Counted from the first letter of the stretch, positions 1 through 8,759 are shown. The stretch: DNA of 64,000 nucleotides from JOPF136 sp035541255 (GCA_035541255.1 DATKNR010000075.1:25536-89535); one strand, 5' to 3'. A program made the numbers and translations. Notes: generated from the letters alone by a model not told the origin.

Positions 1-904
1 GCCGCGCGAGCGCATGGTCGGGATGCGACTTCAATCCCGGGTAGTGCACGCGCGCCACCTTCGGATGCTTCTCCAGGAACCGCGCCACGGCCATCGCGTT
101 TTCCGAGTGGCGGGGCATGCGAACGCCCAGCGATTTGATCCCGCGGTCGAGCAGGAAGGCCGCCTCGGGATCCATCGAGCCGCCCAGCTCGATCACCATC
201 TCGCGCGTCTTCGCGATCGCCTCGCGGCTTCCCACTGCCGCTCCCGCGATGACGTCCGAATGTCCGCCGAGATACTTCGTCGCACTGTGCAGAACCACAT
301 CGAATCCGAGCGAAAGCGGCTTCTGCAGCAGCGGCGTGGCAAACGTATTGTCCACCATCGCCACGAGCCCGTGCCGCCGTGCAAATCCCGCGGCCTTCTC
401 CAGGTCCACCAGACGCAGCGTTGGATTCGTCGGCGATTCCACGTAGAGCACGCGCGTCCGCGGCGTCACGAGACTCTCGATTCCCGCGAGGTCCGGCGTC
501 ACCTGCCGCACCACGATGCCGAGCCGCGGGAACGTGTCGCGCAGCAGCCGGTACGTCCCGCCGTAGAGCTGCGTCGAAGCAATTACCTCGTCGCCCGCGC
601 TCAGGTGGCCAATCAACGTGCTCGCAATCGCGGCCATTCCAGACGCCGTGACAATCGCGGCCTCGCCGCCTTCCAGTTCCGCCAGTTTCCTCTCCGCCAC
701 CGTGAGCGTGGGATTGCCGTAGCGCGTATAGATGTACGCCTTGCTCTTGCCCGCGGCCCACAGCCTCATCTCCTCCGTGTTGCGGAAGGTGAAGTTAGAC
801 GTGCGCGAAATTGTCAGGCCCACCGGCGCGCCGACGCCGTGGCGCTCCCGTCCGGCGTGAATCGCCACCGTGGCAGGCTTCCAGTGGTTTCTTGCGTTCT
901 TCAT
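1..904 (-). CDS. Cys/Met metabolism PLP-dependent enzyme (cystathionine gamma-synthase/lyase type), C-terminus cut by window edge
   Basis: The product is a fold-type I PLP enzyme of the trans-sulfuration family, which makes or breaks cystathionine or adds sulfide to acylated homoserine. The visible 301 residues start MKNARNHWKPATVAIHAG and include YTRYGNPT, the SGMAA loop that binds PLP phosphate, VDNTFATP and the Schiff-base lysine in SATKYLGGH. These are hallmarks of the family. The ATG at 904 is the first start giving the conserved TVAIHAG N-terminus. The reading frame runs off the left edge, so roughly the last quarter is missing. Members with gamma-synthase, gamma-lyase and O-acetylhomoserine sulfhydrylase activity share these motifs, so the exact reaction is not settled. 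No SAM riboswitch-like leader is visible in the 107 bp upstream. Confidence 0.9.
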   Translation of the reverse strand, partial: MKNARNHWKPATVAIHAGRERHGVGAPVGLTISRTSNFTFRNTEEMRLWAAGKSKAYIYTRYGNPTLTVAERKLAELEGGEAAIVTASGMAAIASTLIGHLSAGDEVIASTQLYGGTYRLLRDTFPRLGIVVRQVTPDLAGIESLVTPRTRVLYVESPTNPTLRLVDLEKAAGFARRHGLVAMVDNTFATPLLQKPLSLGFDVVLHSATKYLGGHSDVIAGAAVGSREAIAKTREMVIELGGSMDPEAAFLLDRGIKSLGVRMPRHSENAMAVARFLEKHPKVARVHYPGLKSHPDHALAR

Positions 905-1011
905 GGTTTTCGTCCTTGCGAAATCGGGAGCGAATCGGAAGCAGCAGGCCAAGCGTTTTCCGGCGGTCTCCCAACAACCAATTTGGACGCGGAAAAAAAA
1001 CGGCGGCGCGG

Positions 1012-3123
1012 CTACTCTTCCTCTTCCTCCGACGGCACGCCGCGCTCTTTCTTCGCGAGGTCGATGATTTTCTGCGCCAGCTCGCCGGGCACGAAATCGT
1101 AATGGGAAAACTCCATCGTGTAGCTGGCGCGTCCCTGGGTCATGGACGTGAGCGTGTTCGCGTAGCTCAGCAGTTCGGCGAGCGGGGCCTGGCCCTTGAC
1201 GATGATGTTCGTGCCGCGCGTCTCGTTGCCGCTCACGCGCCCGCGCCGCCCGGAAAGATCGCCCACAATGTCGCCCAGGAACTGCTCTGGTGCGTACACC
1301 TCGATGTTCATGATCGGTTCGAGCAGCGACGGCCGCGCCGCCTTCATGCATTCGCGGAAGGCCTTCGAGCCGGCCAGCTTAAACGCGAGTTCCGACGAAT
1401 CCACGTCGTGATATTTCCCGTCATAGAGCACGGCGCGAAAATCCGTCACCGGAAATCCGGCCAGGAATCCGCGCTCCGCCGCGTCGCGCAGGCCCTTTTC
1501 CACCGCGGGGATGAAGTTGCGCGGAATCGCTCCGCCGAAAATATCGTCCACGAATTCCACTCCGCCGCCGCGCGCCAGCGGCTCCATGCGCACGCGCGCC
1601 ACGCCGAACTGGCCGCGGCCTCCCGTCTGTTTTTTGTGCTTGCCTTCCGCGTCCGCCTTGCCGCGAATCGTCTCGCGGTAGGGAACCTTGGGCGGCTTCA
1701 GCGTCAGATCCACGTGATAGCGGTTGTGCAGTTTGGAGACGACGACCTCGATGTGTTTCTGTCCCGCGCCGCTCAGGAGAAATTCCTTCGTTTGCGGGTC
1801 GCGCGAAAAGCGCAGAGCCAGGTCCTCTTCCATCAGCTTGTGGATGGACTGGCCGATCTTGTCTTCGTCCGCGCGCGTCTTGGGCTCGACGGCGAACGTG
1901 ATCGACGGCTCCGGAATCCGCGCCGTGCGGTAGTAGATGGGCGCGTTCTTGTCGCCCAGCGTGTCCCCGGTGAAGGTGTCCTTCAGCTTGGCCACGGAGC
2001 CGAAGTCGCCGGCGTGCAACTCCGCGACGGCTGCGCCTGTCTTGCCCTGCATCACCTGCAGGTGCTGGAATTTTTCGGACGAGTTGCGGTTGTAGTTCTG
2101 CAGCGCGGCGTCGTTCTTCACCACGCCACTCATCACCTTGAAGAAGCTGATGCGCCCGGCAAACATGTCCACCACGGTCTTGAAGACGAACACGGAGGCG
2201 GGCGCCGAGTCCGCAATTTCGCGTTCTATTTCGTTGCCCTTGCCGGCGGGCTCGCTCGTCCCTTTCACCTTGCCGTGATAGTTTGGCGCGGGCATCATCG
2301 CGGCCAGAAAGCCGAGGATGGCTTCGCTGCCGATGTTGTTCAGCGCGGAGCTGACCATCACCGGAAACACCTTCTCCGCCATGATGGCCTGGTGCAGGCC
2401 TTCCTTCAGGTCCGCCTCGGGCAGCGTGCCCTTGTCGAAGAATTCCTCCATCAGCGCGTCGTCGCCTTCCGCCACCATTTCCACGAGCTTGGCGTGCGCC
2501 GCGTCGGCTTCCTCTTTCATGTCCGCGGGGATGTCTTCGATTTTTGCCTTGCCGTCGCCGCCGGGCGTGTAGACGTGCGCTTTCATGGAGACCAGGTCCA
2601 CGAGGCCTCGGAACGTTTTTTCCTGGCCGATGGGCAGGTGCACGGGAACGATCTTGCGGCCGAAGGCCTGTTCCAGGGAGCCGAGCGCGCGTGCAAAGTC
2701 CGCATGCTCGCGGTCCATCCAGTTGATCACGAAAGCGCGCGGAATGTCGTACTCAGTGGCGTAGTCCCAAACTTTTTCGGTGACGACTTGCACGCCCGCG
2801 GCCGCGTCCACCAGGATGAGCGCGGAGTCGGCGGCAATCATGGAGCATTTGGTTTCGTTGACGAAGGTGGAGTCGCCGGGCGTGTCCAGCAGGTTGATCT
2901 TGGTGTTCTGCCACTCGGCGTAGGCGACGCCGGTGGAGATGGAGATTTTCTTTGCAATCTCTTCATCGTCCCAGTCCGTGATGGTATTGCCTTCGGCCAC
3001 TTTGGTGAGCTTGGGCGTGGCCCCCGCGGTGTAGAGCAGCGCGGAAGTGAGCTGGGTCTTGCCCGTGTTGCTGTGCCCCAGAACGGCCACGTTACGGATG
3101 GAATCTCCCGAGTAAGCTTTCAT
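1012..3123 (-). CDS. Elongation factor G-like GTPase (EF-G2 type) with altered GTPase motifs
   Basis: This 703-residue protein has the full EF-G layout: G domain, domain II, and domains III to V ending in an acidic tail of five Glu. The ATG at 3123 gives MKAYSGDSIRNVAVLGHSNT; an upstream extension to 3417 has no family similarity. G1 is GHSNTGKT (residues 16-23), resembling EF-G2 rather than the canonical GH-V/I-DAGKT. G3 is DTPGD (80-84), with Asp where EF-G carries the catalytic His. G4 reads NWMD (134-137) instead of NKxD, so the Lys that supports guanine recognition is Trp. I checked both substitutions in the nucleotide sequence. The family is known for paralogues with weak or no translocase activity. 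Whether this one acts in translocation, recycling or elsewhere is unknown. Confidence 0.88.
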   Translation of the reverse strand: MKAYSGDSIRNVAVLGHSNTGKTQLTSALLYTAGATPKLTKVAEGNTITDWDDEEIAKKISISTGVAYAEWQNTKINLLDTPGDSTFVNETKCSMIAADSALILVDAAAGVQVVTEKVWDYATEYDIPRAFVINWMDREHADFARALGSLEQAFGRKIVPVHLPIGQEKTFRGLVDLVSMKAHVYTPGGDGKAKIEDIPADMKEEADAAHAKLVEMVAEGDDALMEEFFDKGTLPEADLKEGLHQAIMAEKVFPVMVSSALNNIGSEAILGFLAAMMPAPNYHGKVKGTSEPAGKGNEIEREIADSAPASVFVFKTVVDMFAGRISFFKVMSGVVKNDAALQNYNRNSSEKFQHLQVMQGKTGAAVAELHAGDFGSVAKLKDTFTGDTLGDKNAPIYYRTARIPEPSITFAVEPKTRADEDKIGQSIHKLMEEDLALRFSRDPQTKEFLLSGAGQKHIEVVVSKLHNRYHVDLTLKPPKVPYRETIRGKADAEGKHKKQTGGRGQFGVARVRMEPLARGGGVEFVDDIFGGAIPRNFIPAVEKGLRDAAERGFLAGFPVTDFRAVLYDGKYHDVDSSELAFKLAGSKAFRECMKAARPSLLEPIMNIEVYAPEQFLGDIVGDLSGRRGRVSGNETRGTNIIVKGQAPLAELLSYANTLTSMTQGRASYTMEFSHYDFVPGELAQKIIDLAKKERGVPSEEEEE

Positions 3124-3792
3124 CGATAGGACCCCAACCAGCAAAGGAATTGGTGTTGCAAGTTCTGCCTTCCTGCCCTGTACCGCACGGTTGGTCAAAC
3201 GGTGTGCGGGGAAATTGCGGATGCTAGCACAGGGGAGTGACCGGTGAAAAGTGAATGGTGACGCTTCCTGCGAGCGCAGGATGTGCGCCGACAGGGCAGG
3301 CTGGGGCGGAGTGGAAAGGCGGAACGAGGAATCGACGGATTGGGCGGCGAAATGAACGGGACCCTGCCCCGTGGAGGGAGGCTGAGGGGGTGTTAACAAT
3401 ATGCCCATGCGCCCCACTCCCTGTGCGCGGAACGGTGGAAACCAAAGGACTTAGCGGAGGGCAATTTTGGAAGAGTGGAATCTAAAGGAGTTACGGGAGA
3501 ATTTTCGTAAGAGTTGCTTCGAAAGGAGTTAGAGGAGATTTTGAGGCCGAGTGCCCGGGTTGGTTTGGCGCGGTGCATCGAGGGCGACCCGCCCCCACTC
3601 TATCACGCTACAGGTAGATTGTCAATGGGTAAATACTGCATTGCGTTGTGAAGTACGCGGTCCTGAAGACTCGAGGCTCCGCTACACTATAGAGTGCGGG
3701 GCAGGTGCGTGGAGACGAGAAAAACATCGAAGCGAGACGCGAGCGGATCCCATTCGACTCGAGGACTCGTTCAGGGTCAGCATCCTGGCCGG
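3124..3792. other. Non-coding stretch upstream of the EF-G-like gene
   Basis: This 669-bp stretch holds no convincing gene. Short open frames on both strands lack family features and plausible ribosome binding sites. The part next to 3123 must contain the promoter of the leftward EF-G-like gene, but I see no clean -35/-10 pair. The middle carries three imperfect tandem repeats, listed separately. An AT-richer patch around 3600-3690 precedes the rightward membrane-protein gene. Confidence 0.6.
3444..3545. repeat. Three imperfect tandem repeats, period 38-40 bp
   Basis: Units begin at 3444, 3484 and 3522. Each opens with AAAGGA(C/G)TTA, followed by a GGAG-like block and a run containing ATTTT. 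The spacings are 40 and 38 bp, and the third copy is incomplete. The sequence is purine-rich and lies in non-coding DNA. No function is apparent. Confidence 0.7.
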
Positions 3793-4194
3793 ATGCTGAG
3801 GACGGCGATGGGGGTGTTTCTGTTTTTCGGGGCGACGATGGCGTGCTTTGCGGGGACGACGCTCGTGTGGCGCGGGACGGCGCTGGACCGGGCGTGGGAA
3901 CTGAATCCGGTGGGCTACAGGGAACTGACGAGATTCGGGACCTGGATCGGGCTGCCCTTCTTCGTGCTGAGCGCGGCCATGCTGGTGGCGGGGATTGGAT
4001 GGTTCCGGCGGCGGCTGTGGGCTTGGAGATTGACGGTGGGAATGATGGCCGCGCATCTGGTTGGGGACCTGGTCAATGTGATTCGCGGAGCGGTGCTGGA
4101 GGGAGCGATCGGGCTTTTCGCCGTGGGTGTGGTGCTGGCATGGATGCTGAGGAACTCAGTGAAGAAGGAATTCGACGCGAGGGAGCACGGCTAA
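3793..4194 (+). CDS. Small integral membrane protein of unknown function
   Basis: This encodes 133 residues starting MLRTAMGVFLFFGATMACFA. Four hydrophobic segments are visible, roughly at residues 5-21, 47-67, 75-95 and 100-118, separated by short loops. One loop contains the basic patch FRRRLWAW. The C-terminus is charged (KKEFDAREHG). The layout suggests a four-helix inner-membrane protein. The ATG at 3793 was chosen because the 33 residues further upstream are polar and low in similarity to any signal or membrane pattern. I do not recognise a family. It stands alone between two non-coding stretches, so context gives no clue to function. Confidence 0.65.
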   Translation: MLRTAMGVFLFFGATMACFAGTTLVWRGTALDRAWELNPVGYRELTRFGTWIGLPFFVLSAAMLVAGIGWFRRRLWAWRLTVGMMAAHLVGDLVNVIRGAVLEGAIGLFAVGVVLAWMLRNSVKKEFDAREHG

Positions 4195-4228
4195 GACAAG
4201 TCGGGAGTCGCGCGCCGAGGCGCCGAGA

Positions 4229-4247
4229 CCTGCCTGCGGCAGGCAGG
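4229..4247. repeat. Perfect 9-bp inverted repeat (hairpin)
   Basis: CCTGCCTGC and GCAGGCAGG are separated by one base and can form a strong hairpin. It lies 35 bp after the membrane-protein gene. No T tract follows, so it looks more like a REP-type element than a Rho-independent terminator. Confidence 0.6.
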
Positions 4248-4278
4248 ATCAGAGGGACGCAAAGCCAAAGATAGAGAT

Positions 4279-4296
4279 GCCGACCTGAAAGTCGGC
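4279..4296. repeat. 6-bp inverted repeat (hairpin), REP-like
   Basis: GCCGAC and GTCGGC flank the loop CTGAAA, and the 3' arm is followed by GCTACAA. It is 31 bp downstream of the preceding hairpin. The 276 bp from 4195 to 4470 contain no gene. A TACTATAA box near 4365 may belong to a promoter for the AsmA-like gene, but no well-spaced -35 accompanies it. Confidence 0.5.
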
Positions 4297-4470
4297 GCTA
4301 CAAAGGAAACGCCGGGGCGGGGACGGGCCTGTAAGAATTGTCAGTGGCGGGGGGAGCGGGGGCATACTATAAGAGCCTAGTGGTAACGTCTGCCTACGCT
4401 GAGTGAACGGTATCGCCGCCCGCCGCGGTACCGGAAGTGACCCTGCGAGTCCGAGAGGGGGAACTCACAC

Positions 4471-6087
4471 ATGAAATTCCTGAAGATTGCAGCCATCGCC
4501 GTAGTGGCCATCTTTGTAATCCTGCTGGTGATTCCGTTTTTCATCAACGTGAACAGCTTCAAGCCGAAGGTCGAATCGGAGGTTACGGCTGCCCTGGGAC
4601 GCAAAACGGAGGTGGGCAACCTGAGCCTGTCCATCATCACCGGAAGCGTGGGTGTGGACAACATCTCGATCGCGGACGATCCCGCGTTCAGTTCGTCGCC
4701 GTTTCTGACGGCGAAGTCGCTGAAGGTGGGAGTGGAGCTGATTCCGCTGATCTTCTCGAAAGAGCTGAAGGTGACCGGAATCACTCTGGATGAGCCGAAC
4801 ATTTCGCTGCTGAGCAACGCGAAGGGCGTGTGGAATTTCTCGACCATCGGAGGGAACGCGCCGAAAAGCAGCTCGAAATCGGCGGATCCGCCGGCGTCGG
4901 GCGCGCTCTCCGTGGGCGAGCTGAAGGTGAACAACGGCAAAGTGACGATCGGCAAGGCGCATTCGTCGGCCAAGCCGCTGGTGATTGAAAAAGTGGACCT
5001 GAAAGTGAACGACTTCTCGACGACCTCGCAATTTCCGTTCACGCTTTCGGCCGCGCTGCCGGGCGGAGGCAACATGAAGCTGGACGGGAAAGCAGGCCCG
5101 CTGAATGCCGCGGCCACTCCGCTGGCTGCGACGGTGAAAGTGAACAAGCTGGATCTGGCGTCGATCGGGGCGGACCCGAGCGTGGGGCTTGCCGGGCTGG
5201 CGAATCTGGATGGCTCGCTCGATTCCGACGGGAAAAGCGCCAAACTGAACGCCACACTGACGGCGGACAAGCTGAAGATGTCGCCGAAGGGCTCGCCCGC
5301 GCCGCGCTCGGTGGAAATGAAATTTGCCACCAACTACAACGTGAAGGCGGAGTCGGGAACGCTCTCGCAGGGAGACATTTCCTACGGCAAGGCGATGGCG
5401 CATCTGACGGGCAATTACCGGATGGAAGGCGAAGCCACCGTGGTGAACATGAAGCTCAACGGCCAGGCGCTGCCGGTGGATGAGCTCGAGTCGCTGCTGC
5501 CGGCGCTGGGGGTGACGCTGCCTTCGGGCACGAGCCTGAAGGGCGGAACGCTTTCCACCAACCTCGACATCACCGGGCCGACGGACAAACTGGTGATCGC
5601 GGGGCCGATCAAAATCGAAAACACGGAGCTGACGGGCTTTGACATGGGCTCGAAGCTTGGCGCGCTTTCCGCGTTCGGCGGGAAGGCTGCCTCGAGCAAG
5701 AACACCGCGATTCAGAACTGCAGCACGGACGTGCGCATGGCGCCGGAAGGCACCAAGGCGGACAACATCAATCTGAACGTGCCGTCTATCGGCGTGGTGA
5801 CCGGCTCCGGAACGGTGAGCCCGGCGGGCGCGCTCGACTTCCACATGGTGGCCAATCTGAGCGGCGGCGGAGGCGGGGTGACGCAACTGGCCGGACTGGG
5901 CGGGAGCAAAGGCGGCAACGGAATCCCGTTCATGATTGCGGGGACAACCTCGGATCCGAAATTCCTGCCCGACGTGAAAGGAATGGCCGGCAGCATGGCG
6001 CAGCAGGCTCTGAGCGAGAAGATGGGGACGAGCGGCCAGAATCCGGCGAGCGCGCTCAGCGGATTCCTGAAGAAAAAGAAGCCGTAG
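4471..6087 (+). CDS. AsmA family protein
   Basis: This 538-residue protein belongs to the AsmA/YhdP-type superfamily, whose members are anchored in the inner membrane and span the periplasm, where they affect outer-membrane assembly or lipid transport. Residues 5-27 form one N-terminal membrane anchor (MKFLKIAAIAVVAIFVILL). It is followed by the typical AsmA start NVNSFKPKVESEVTAALGRK and the LKVTGITLDEPNISLLSNA block. The rest is a long repetitive beta-rich region with Gly-rich stretches near residues 455-475 and a basic tail (FLKKKKP). The ATG follows a GGGGGA ribosome site. It is convergent with the peptidase gene that ends 14 bp downstream. Substrate and partners are not visible. Confidence 0.85.
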   Translation: MKFLKIAAIAVVAIFVILLVIPFFINVNSFKPKVESEVTAALGRKTEVGNLSLSIITGSVGVDNISIADDPAFSSSPFLTAKSLKVGVELIPLIFSKELKVTGITLDEPNISLLSNAKGVWNFSTIGGNAPKSSSKSADPPASGALSVGELKVNNGKVTIGKAHSSAKPLVIEKVDLKVNDFSTTSQFPFTLSAALPGGGNMKLDGKAGPLNAAATPLAATVKVNKLDLASIGADPSVGLAGLANLDGSLDSDGKSAKLNATLTADKLKMSPKGSPAPRSVEMKFATNYNVKAESGTLSQGDISYGKAMAHLTGNYRMEGEATVVNMKLNGQALPVDELESLLPALGVTLPSGTSLKGGTLSTNLDITGPTDKLVIAGPIKIENTELTGFDMGSKLGALSAFGGKAASSKNTAIQNCSTDVRMAPEGTKADNINLNVPSIGVVTGSGTVSPAGALDFHMVANLSGGGGGVTQLAGLGGSKGGNGIPFMIAGTTSDPKFLPDVKGMAGSMAQQALSEKMGTSGQNPASALSGFLKKKKP

Positions 6088-6101
6088 GCAGAGGGACGGC
6101 G

Positions 6102-7112
6102 CTACACACCCACGCGAAAATTTCCGTCGGATGAGGCGACGCCCCAGACCATTTGGGGCGTGTTGAACGCAAATCCCGGAGTGCCGTTGCGGTCGAGCAG
6201 GATGATGCCGCCGGTGCCTCCGGCGCGCGCGGCGAGCAGACGGATGCTATCCTCCGCGGCCTGCTGTGCGGAACGGCCCGCGCGAAGCATTTCCACCGCG
6301 GTTTTTGCCATCACGATTTTCATGATGGCTTCGCCCCAACCCGTAGACGAGACTCCGCCCGCTTCCACGTCCGCATAGCAGCCGCAGCCAATCATGGGCG
6401 AATCGCCGACGCGTCCCGGAACTTTCGAGCAGGTGCCGCCAGTGGACGTTGCGGCGAAGAGGCGGCCATCGCGGTCCATCGCGACCGCTCCGACGGTTCC
6501 TCCATCCTGATGCATTGGGCCGGGACCGGATTGTAGCGGCGAAGGCTGCGGACGCGGAGCGGGCGGCCCGGTGTGGGCATCGGCTGCGGCGAGGGCTTCG
6601 CGGTAGGCGTCGGAGAACAGAAACACCGGATCGTGGAACTGGCGCTGGTGGCCGAATCGCCGGCAGAGCCGCCAGGCGCGGCGCTCGCGGTCGATGATCA
6701 AGTCCTCCGGACGGCAGAGGGGAAAGCCCTGTTCGAGGGCGAACTGTTCGGCGCCGGAGCCGGCGAGCAGCATGTGATGGCTGGCTTCCATCACCTTGCG
6801 GGCGAGACGGATGGGATTGCGGATGCGTTCGACGGCAGCGACGGCGCCGGAGCGGAGCGTGCTGCCGTCACAGACGATGGCGTCGAGCGAGACGTGGCCG
6901 TCGCGATTCAGGTGCGAGCCGGTGCCGGCGTCGAATTCGGGGTTGTCTTCGAGAGAGACGATGGCGGCTTCCACGGCGTCGAGGGCGGAGCCGCCGGAGG
7001 AGAGAATCTTCCACCCGGCGGCGAGAGCGTCGCGGCAGCCGGATTTGCAGGAGTCAATGGCGGAGTCGGGAACGGCGAAGGCGCCGCCGTGGACGATGAG
7101 TGAGGGAGACAC
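6102..7112 (-). CDS. Isoaspartyl peptidase/L-asparaginase (Ntn-hydrolase, plant type)
   Basis: The protein is a type 2 (plant-type) asparaginase, made as one chain that cuts itself before a Thr which then acts as nucleophile. It hydrolyses asparagine or isoaspartyl dipeptides. The N-terminus has LIVHGGAFAVP, the middle SALDAVEAAIVSLEDNPEFDAG, and the cleavage site is DGG/TVGAVAMDRDG. The downstream GRVGDSPMIGCGCYAD and STGWGEAIMK complete the substrate pocket. The GTG at 7112 was chosen because the conserved sequence starts immediately after it. A second GTG at 7157 would add 15 hydrophobic residues that could form a short signal. Neither start has a clear ribosome binding site. No leader peptide is needed for cytoplasmic members. 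Confidence 0.88.
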   Translation of the reverse strand: MSPSLIVHGGAFAVPDSAIDSCKSGCRDALAAGWKILSSGGSALDAVEAAIVSLEDNPEFDAGTGSHLNRDGHVSLDAIVCDGSTLRSGAVAAVERIRNPIRLARKVMEASHHMLLAGSGAEQFALEQGFPLCRPEDLIIDRERRAWRLCRRFGHQRQFHDPVFLFSDAYREALAAADAHTGPPAPRPQPSPLQSGPGPMHQDGGTVGAVAMDRDGRLFAATSTGGTCSKVPGRVGDSPMIGCGCYADVEAGGVSSTGWGEAIMKIVMAKTAVEMLRAGRSAQQAAEDSIRLLAARAGGTGGIILLDRNGTPGFAFNTPQMVWGVASSDGNFRVGV

Positions 7113-7294
7113 GGGCGATATTCTAACGGGAAGAGAGAAGAAGAAAAGAGATACCACAGAGAAATAGAGAAAACGGAGTTCTCACGAAAAAGGAGGGACA
7201 GAAGGACTCGACACAGAGGTGCACGCCTGCACCGAGGCTGCGGAGGGCAGGCAGAAGACGCAGGGAAGAAAACGCAGAGGAATGCCGAGAGAGG
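7113..7294. other. Purine-rich intergenic tract
   Basis: The 182 bp between two leftward genes are strongly purine-biased on the plus strand, with recurring ACAGAG, GAAGA and GCAGAGG words around 7135-7290. It looks like a decayed low-complexity repeat. No gene, terminator or clear promoter is visible. Confidence 0.5.
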
Positions 7295-8053
7295 CTAATC
7301 GCCTTGCGGTTTAGGGTGCAGAGAGAGTTCGGCTGTGGCGCCGGGATCGGACCGGCCCTGCCCGGCTGCGGCAGCGCGGGCAGAGGTGGCCGGCTCGCGA
7401 GGGGCATCACCCACGGGCGCAGCAGTTGCGGCAACGCCGGCGGGGACAGTGCGCGGCACAACGTCGACCAGACGGCCGGCCTGGATTTCATTCCAGGTGT
7501 GCACGATGCGCTGGATGACGGAAATATTCGGTCCGATGGCGAGAAGCCAAAGCGCGGGCGCCATGCGATTGCCGAGAGCGCCGAGAATCAGGAGGACGAT
7601 GCGCTCGGGACGTTCCCAAAAGCCGGCCTTGCAGCTGGGGATGAGAGATTCGGCGCGTGCGCGTGCGTAGCTGACCATCACCGAGCCGGCCATGGCCACC
7701 CCGACGAGGATGGCGTAGAAGAAACGATCCACGCGCGCGTAGTATACGAGCAGGCCGAGATAGAGGACCAAGTCGGAATAGCGGTCAATTACGGAATCGA
7801 AAAAGCCGCCGAAGGTGGTGACGCGCCCCTGAGCGCGCGCGACGCGCCCGTCGGTCATGTCGAAGACGCCGGCGAGAATCATGACGGCGCCGGCGGCGGG
7901 GAAACGACCGGCGGCGAAGAGCACGGCGGCCCAGATATTGATGACGAGTCCGGTGAAGGTAAGAACGTTGGGATGCACACCGGTGGCGGCGAGGCCGTCT
8001 ACAATCTTGTAGAGCAGCCAGTGGCCGGCCTTACCGATTTTCTCCGTAATCAT
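7295..8053 (-). CDS. CDP-alcohol phosphatidyltransferase family protein
   Basis: This 252-residue integral membrane enzyme would transfer a phosphatidyl or related phospho-group from a CDP-linked donor to an alcohol during phospholipid synthesis. The full signature D-x2-DG-x2-AR-x8-G-x3-D-x3-D is present, starting DMTDGRVAR near residue 65 and ending in the two metal-binding Asp of FFDSVIDRYSD. About six hydrophobic segments surround it. The C-terminal 45 residues are Ala/Pro-rich and probably disordered. The acceptor cannot be read from the motif: PgsA-, phosphatidylinositol-phosphate-synthase- and archaetidyl-type enzymes share it. It lies 42 bp downstream of greA on the same strand and may be co-transcribed. 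Confidence 0.88.
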   Translation of the reverse strand: MITEKIGKAGHWLLYKIVDGLAATGVHPNVLTFTGLVINIWAAVLFAAGRFPAAGAVMILAGVFDMTDGRVARAQGRVTTFGGFFDSVIDRYSDLVLYLGLLVYYARVDRFFYAILVGVAMAGSVMVSYARARAESLIPSCKAGFWERPERIVLLILGALGNRMAPALWLLAIGPNISVIQRIVHTWNEIQAGRLVDVVPRTVPAGVAATAAPVGDAPREPATSARAAAAGQGRSDPGATAELSLHPKPQGD

Positions 8054-8095
8054 GTGCGGCGACGCTCTGCCAGATTCCCCTGTTCGAGCCGAAGA

Positions 8096-8578
8096 CTATT
8101 CCGAATTCTCGTGAATGGTAACCAGTTTCAGGATTTCCAGCTCCTTTTTGCCGGCGGGGGTGACGACGAGGACCGTGTCGCCCGCGGTCTTGCCCATGAG
8201 CGCGCGGCCAATGGGCGAGGTGGTGGAAATCCAGCCCTTGGAGGCGTCCGCCTCCTCGGTGGTTACCAGTTTGTACTCCGTCTTCACGGATTTATCCACG
8301 TCCATAACCATGACGCGGGAGCCGTAGGCGGCCTTGTTCCGCGGCAGATTGTCGAGGTTCATCATGGCCACGTTGGATAGTCGCTGCTGGAGCTGGCCCA
8401 TGCGAGCGGTAACATACGACTGGCGCTCTTTGGCGTACTTGTATTCGGCGTTTTCGGAAAGGTCGCCATGGGCGCGGGCCTTCATGAGTTCCTTGGGGAG
8501 CTCGTGATTGAGCTCATGCTCGAGGCGATGCAGTTCTTCTTCGAGTTTTTTGCGGATTTTCTGTTCGATCTCGCCCAT
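8096..8578 (-). CDS. greA: Transcription elongation factor GreA
   Basis: GreA enters the secondary channel of RNA polymerase and stimulates cleavage of backtracked RNA. The 160 residues match the family length. The N-terminal half is a charged coiled coil with the acidic tip HGDLSENAEYKYAKE (about 37-51), which carries the residues that hold the catalytic metal. The C-terminal half is the FKBP-like domain, with SPIGRALMGKTAGD and the end PAGKKELEIL. The ATG at 8578 gives MGEIEQKIRKK. The frame stays open into the tRNA gene upstream, but that part is not coding. Confidence 0.95.
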   Translation of the reverse strand: MGEIEQKIRKKLEEELHRLEHELNHELPKELMKARAHGDLSENAEYKYAKERQSYVTARMGQLQQRLSNVAMMNLDNLPRNKAAYGSRVMVMDVDKSVKTEYKLVTTEEADASKGWISTTSPIGRALMGKTAGDTVLVVTPAGKKELEILKLVTIHENSE

Positions 8579-8662
8579 AACAACACCAGCCTCGTCCCAG
8601 CGCTCAGCCCGCCCGCAGAAGGCTACGTGCGCGGTGCATGGCGGAGCTGCGTACCATGCGGT

Positions 8663-8759
<97 letters not shown>

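Noticed and set aside
905..1011. Rho-independent terminator or SAM riboswitch between the EF-G-like and Cys/Met enzyme genes
   Set aside because: A T8 run on the minus strand follows GC-rich DNA, but no stable stem precedes it. The spacer is too short for a SAM-I riboswitch and shows none of its conserved core.
811..3129. A 772-codon frame opposite the EF-G-like gene
   Set aside because: The frame is a mirror of the EF-G codons, rich in Arg, His and Val without any domain. The EF-G-like protein is clearly real.
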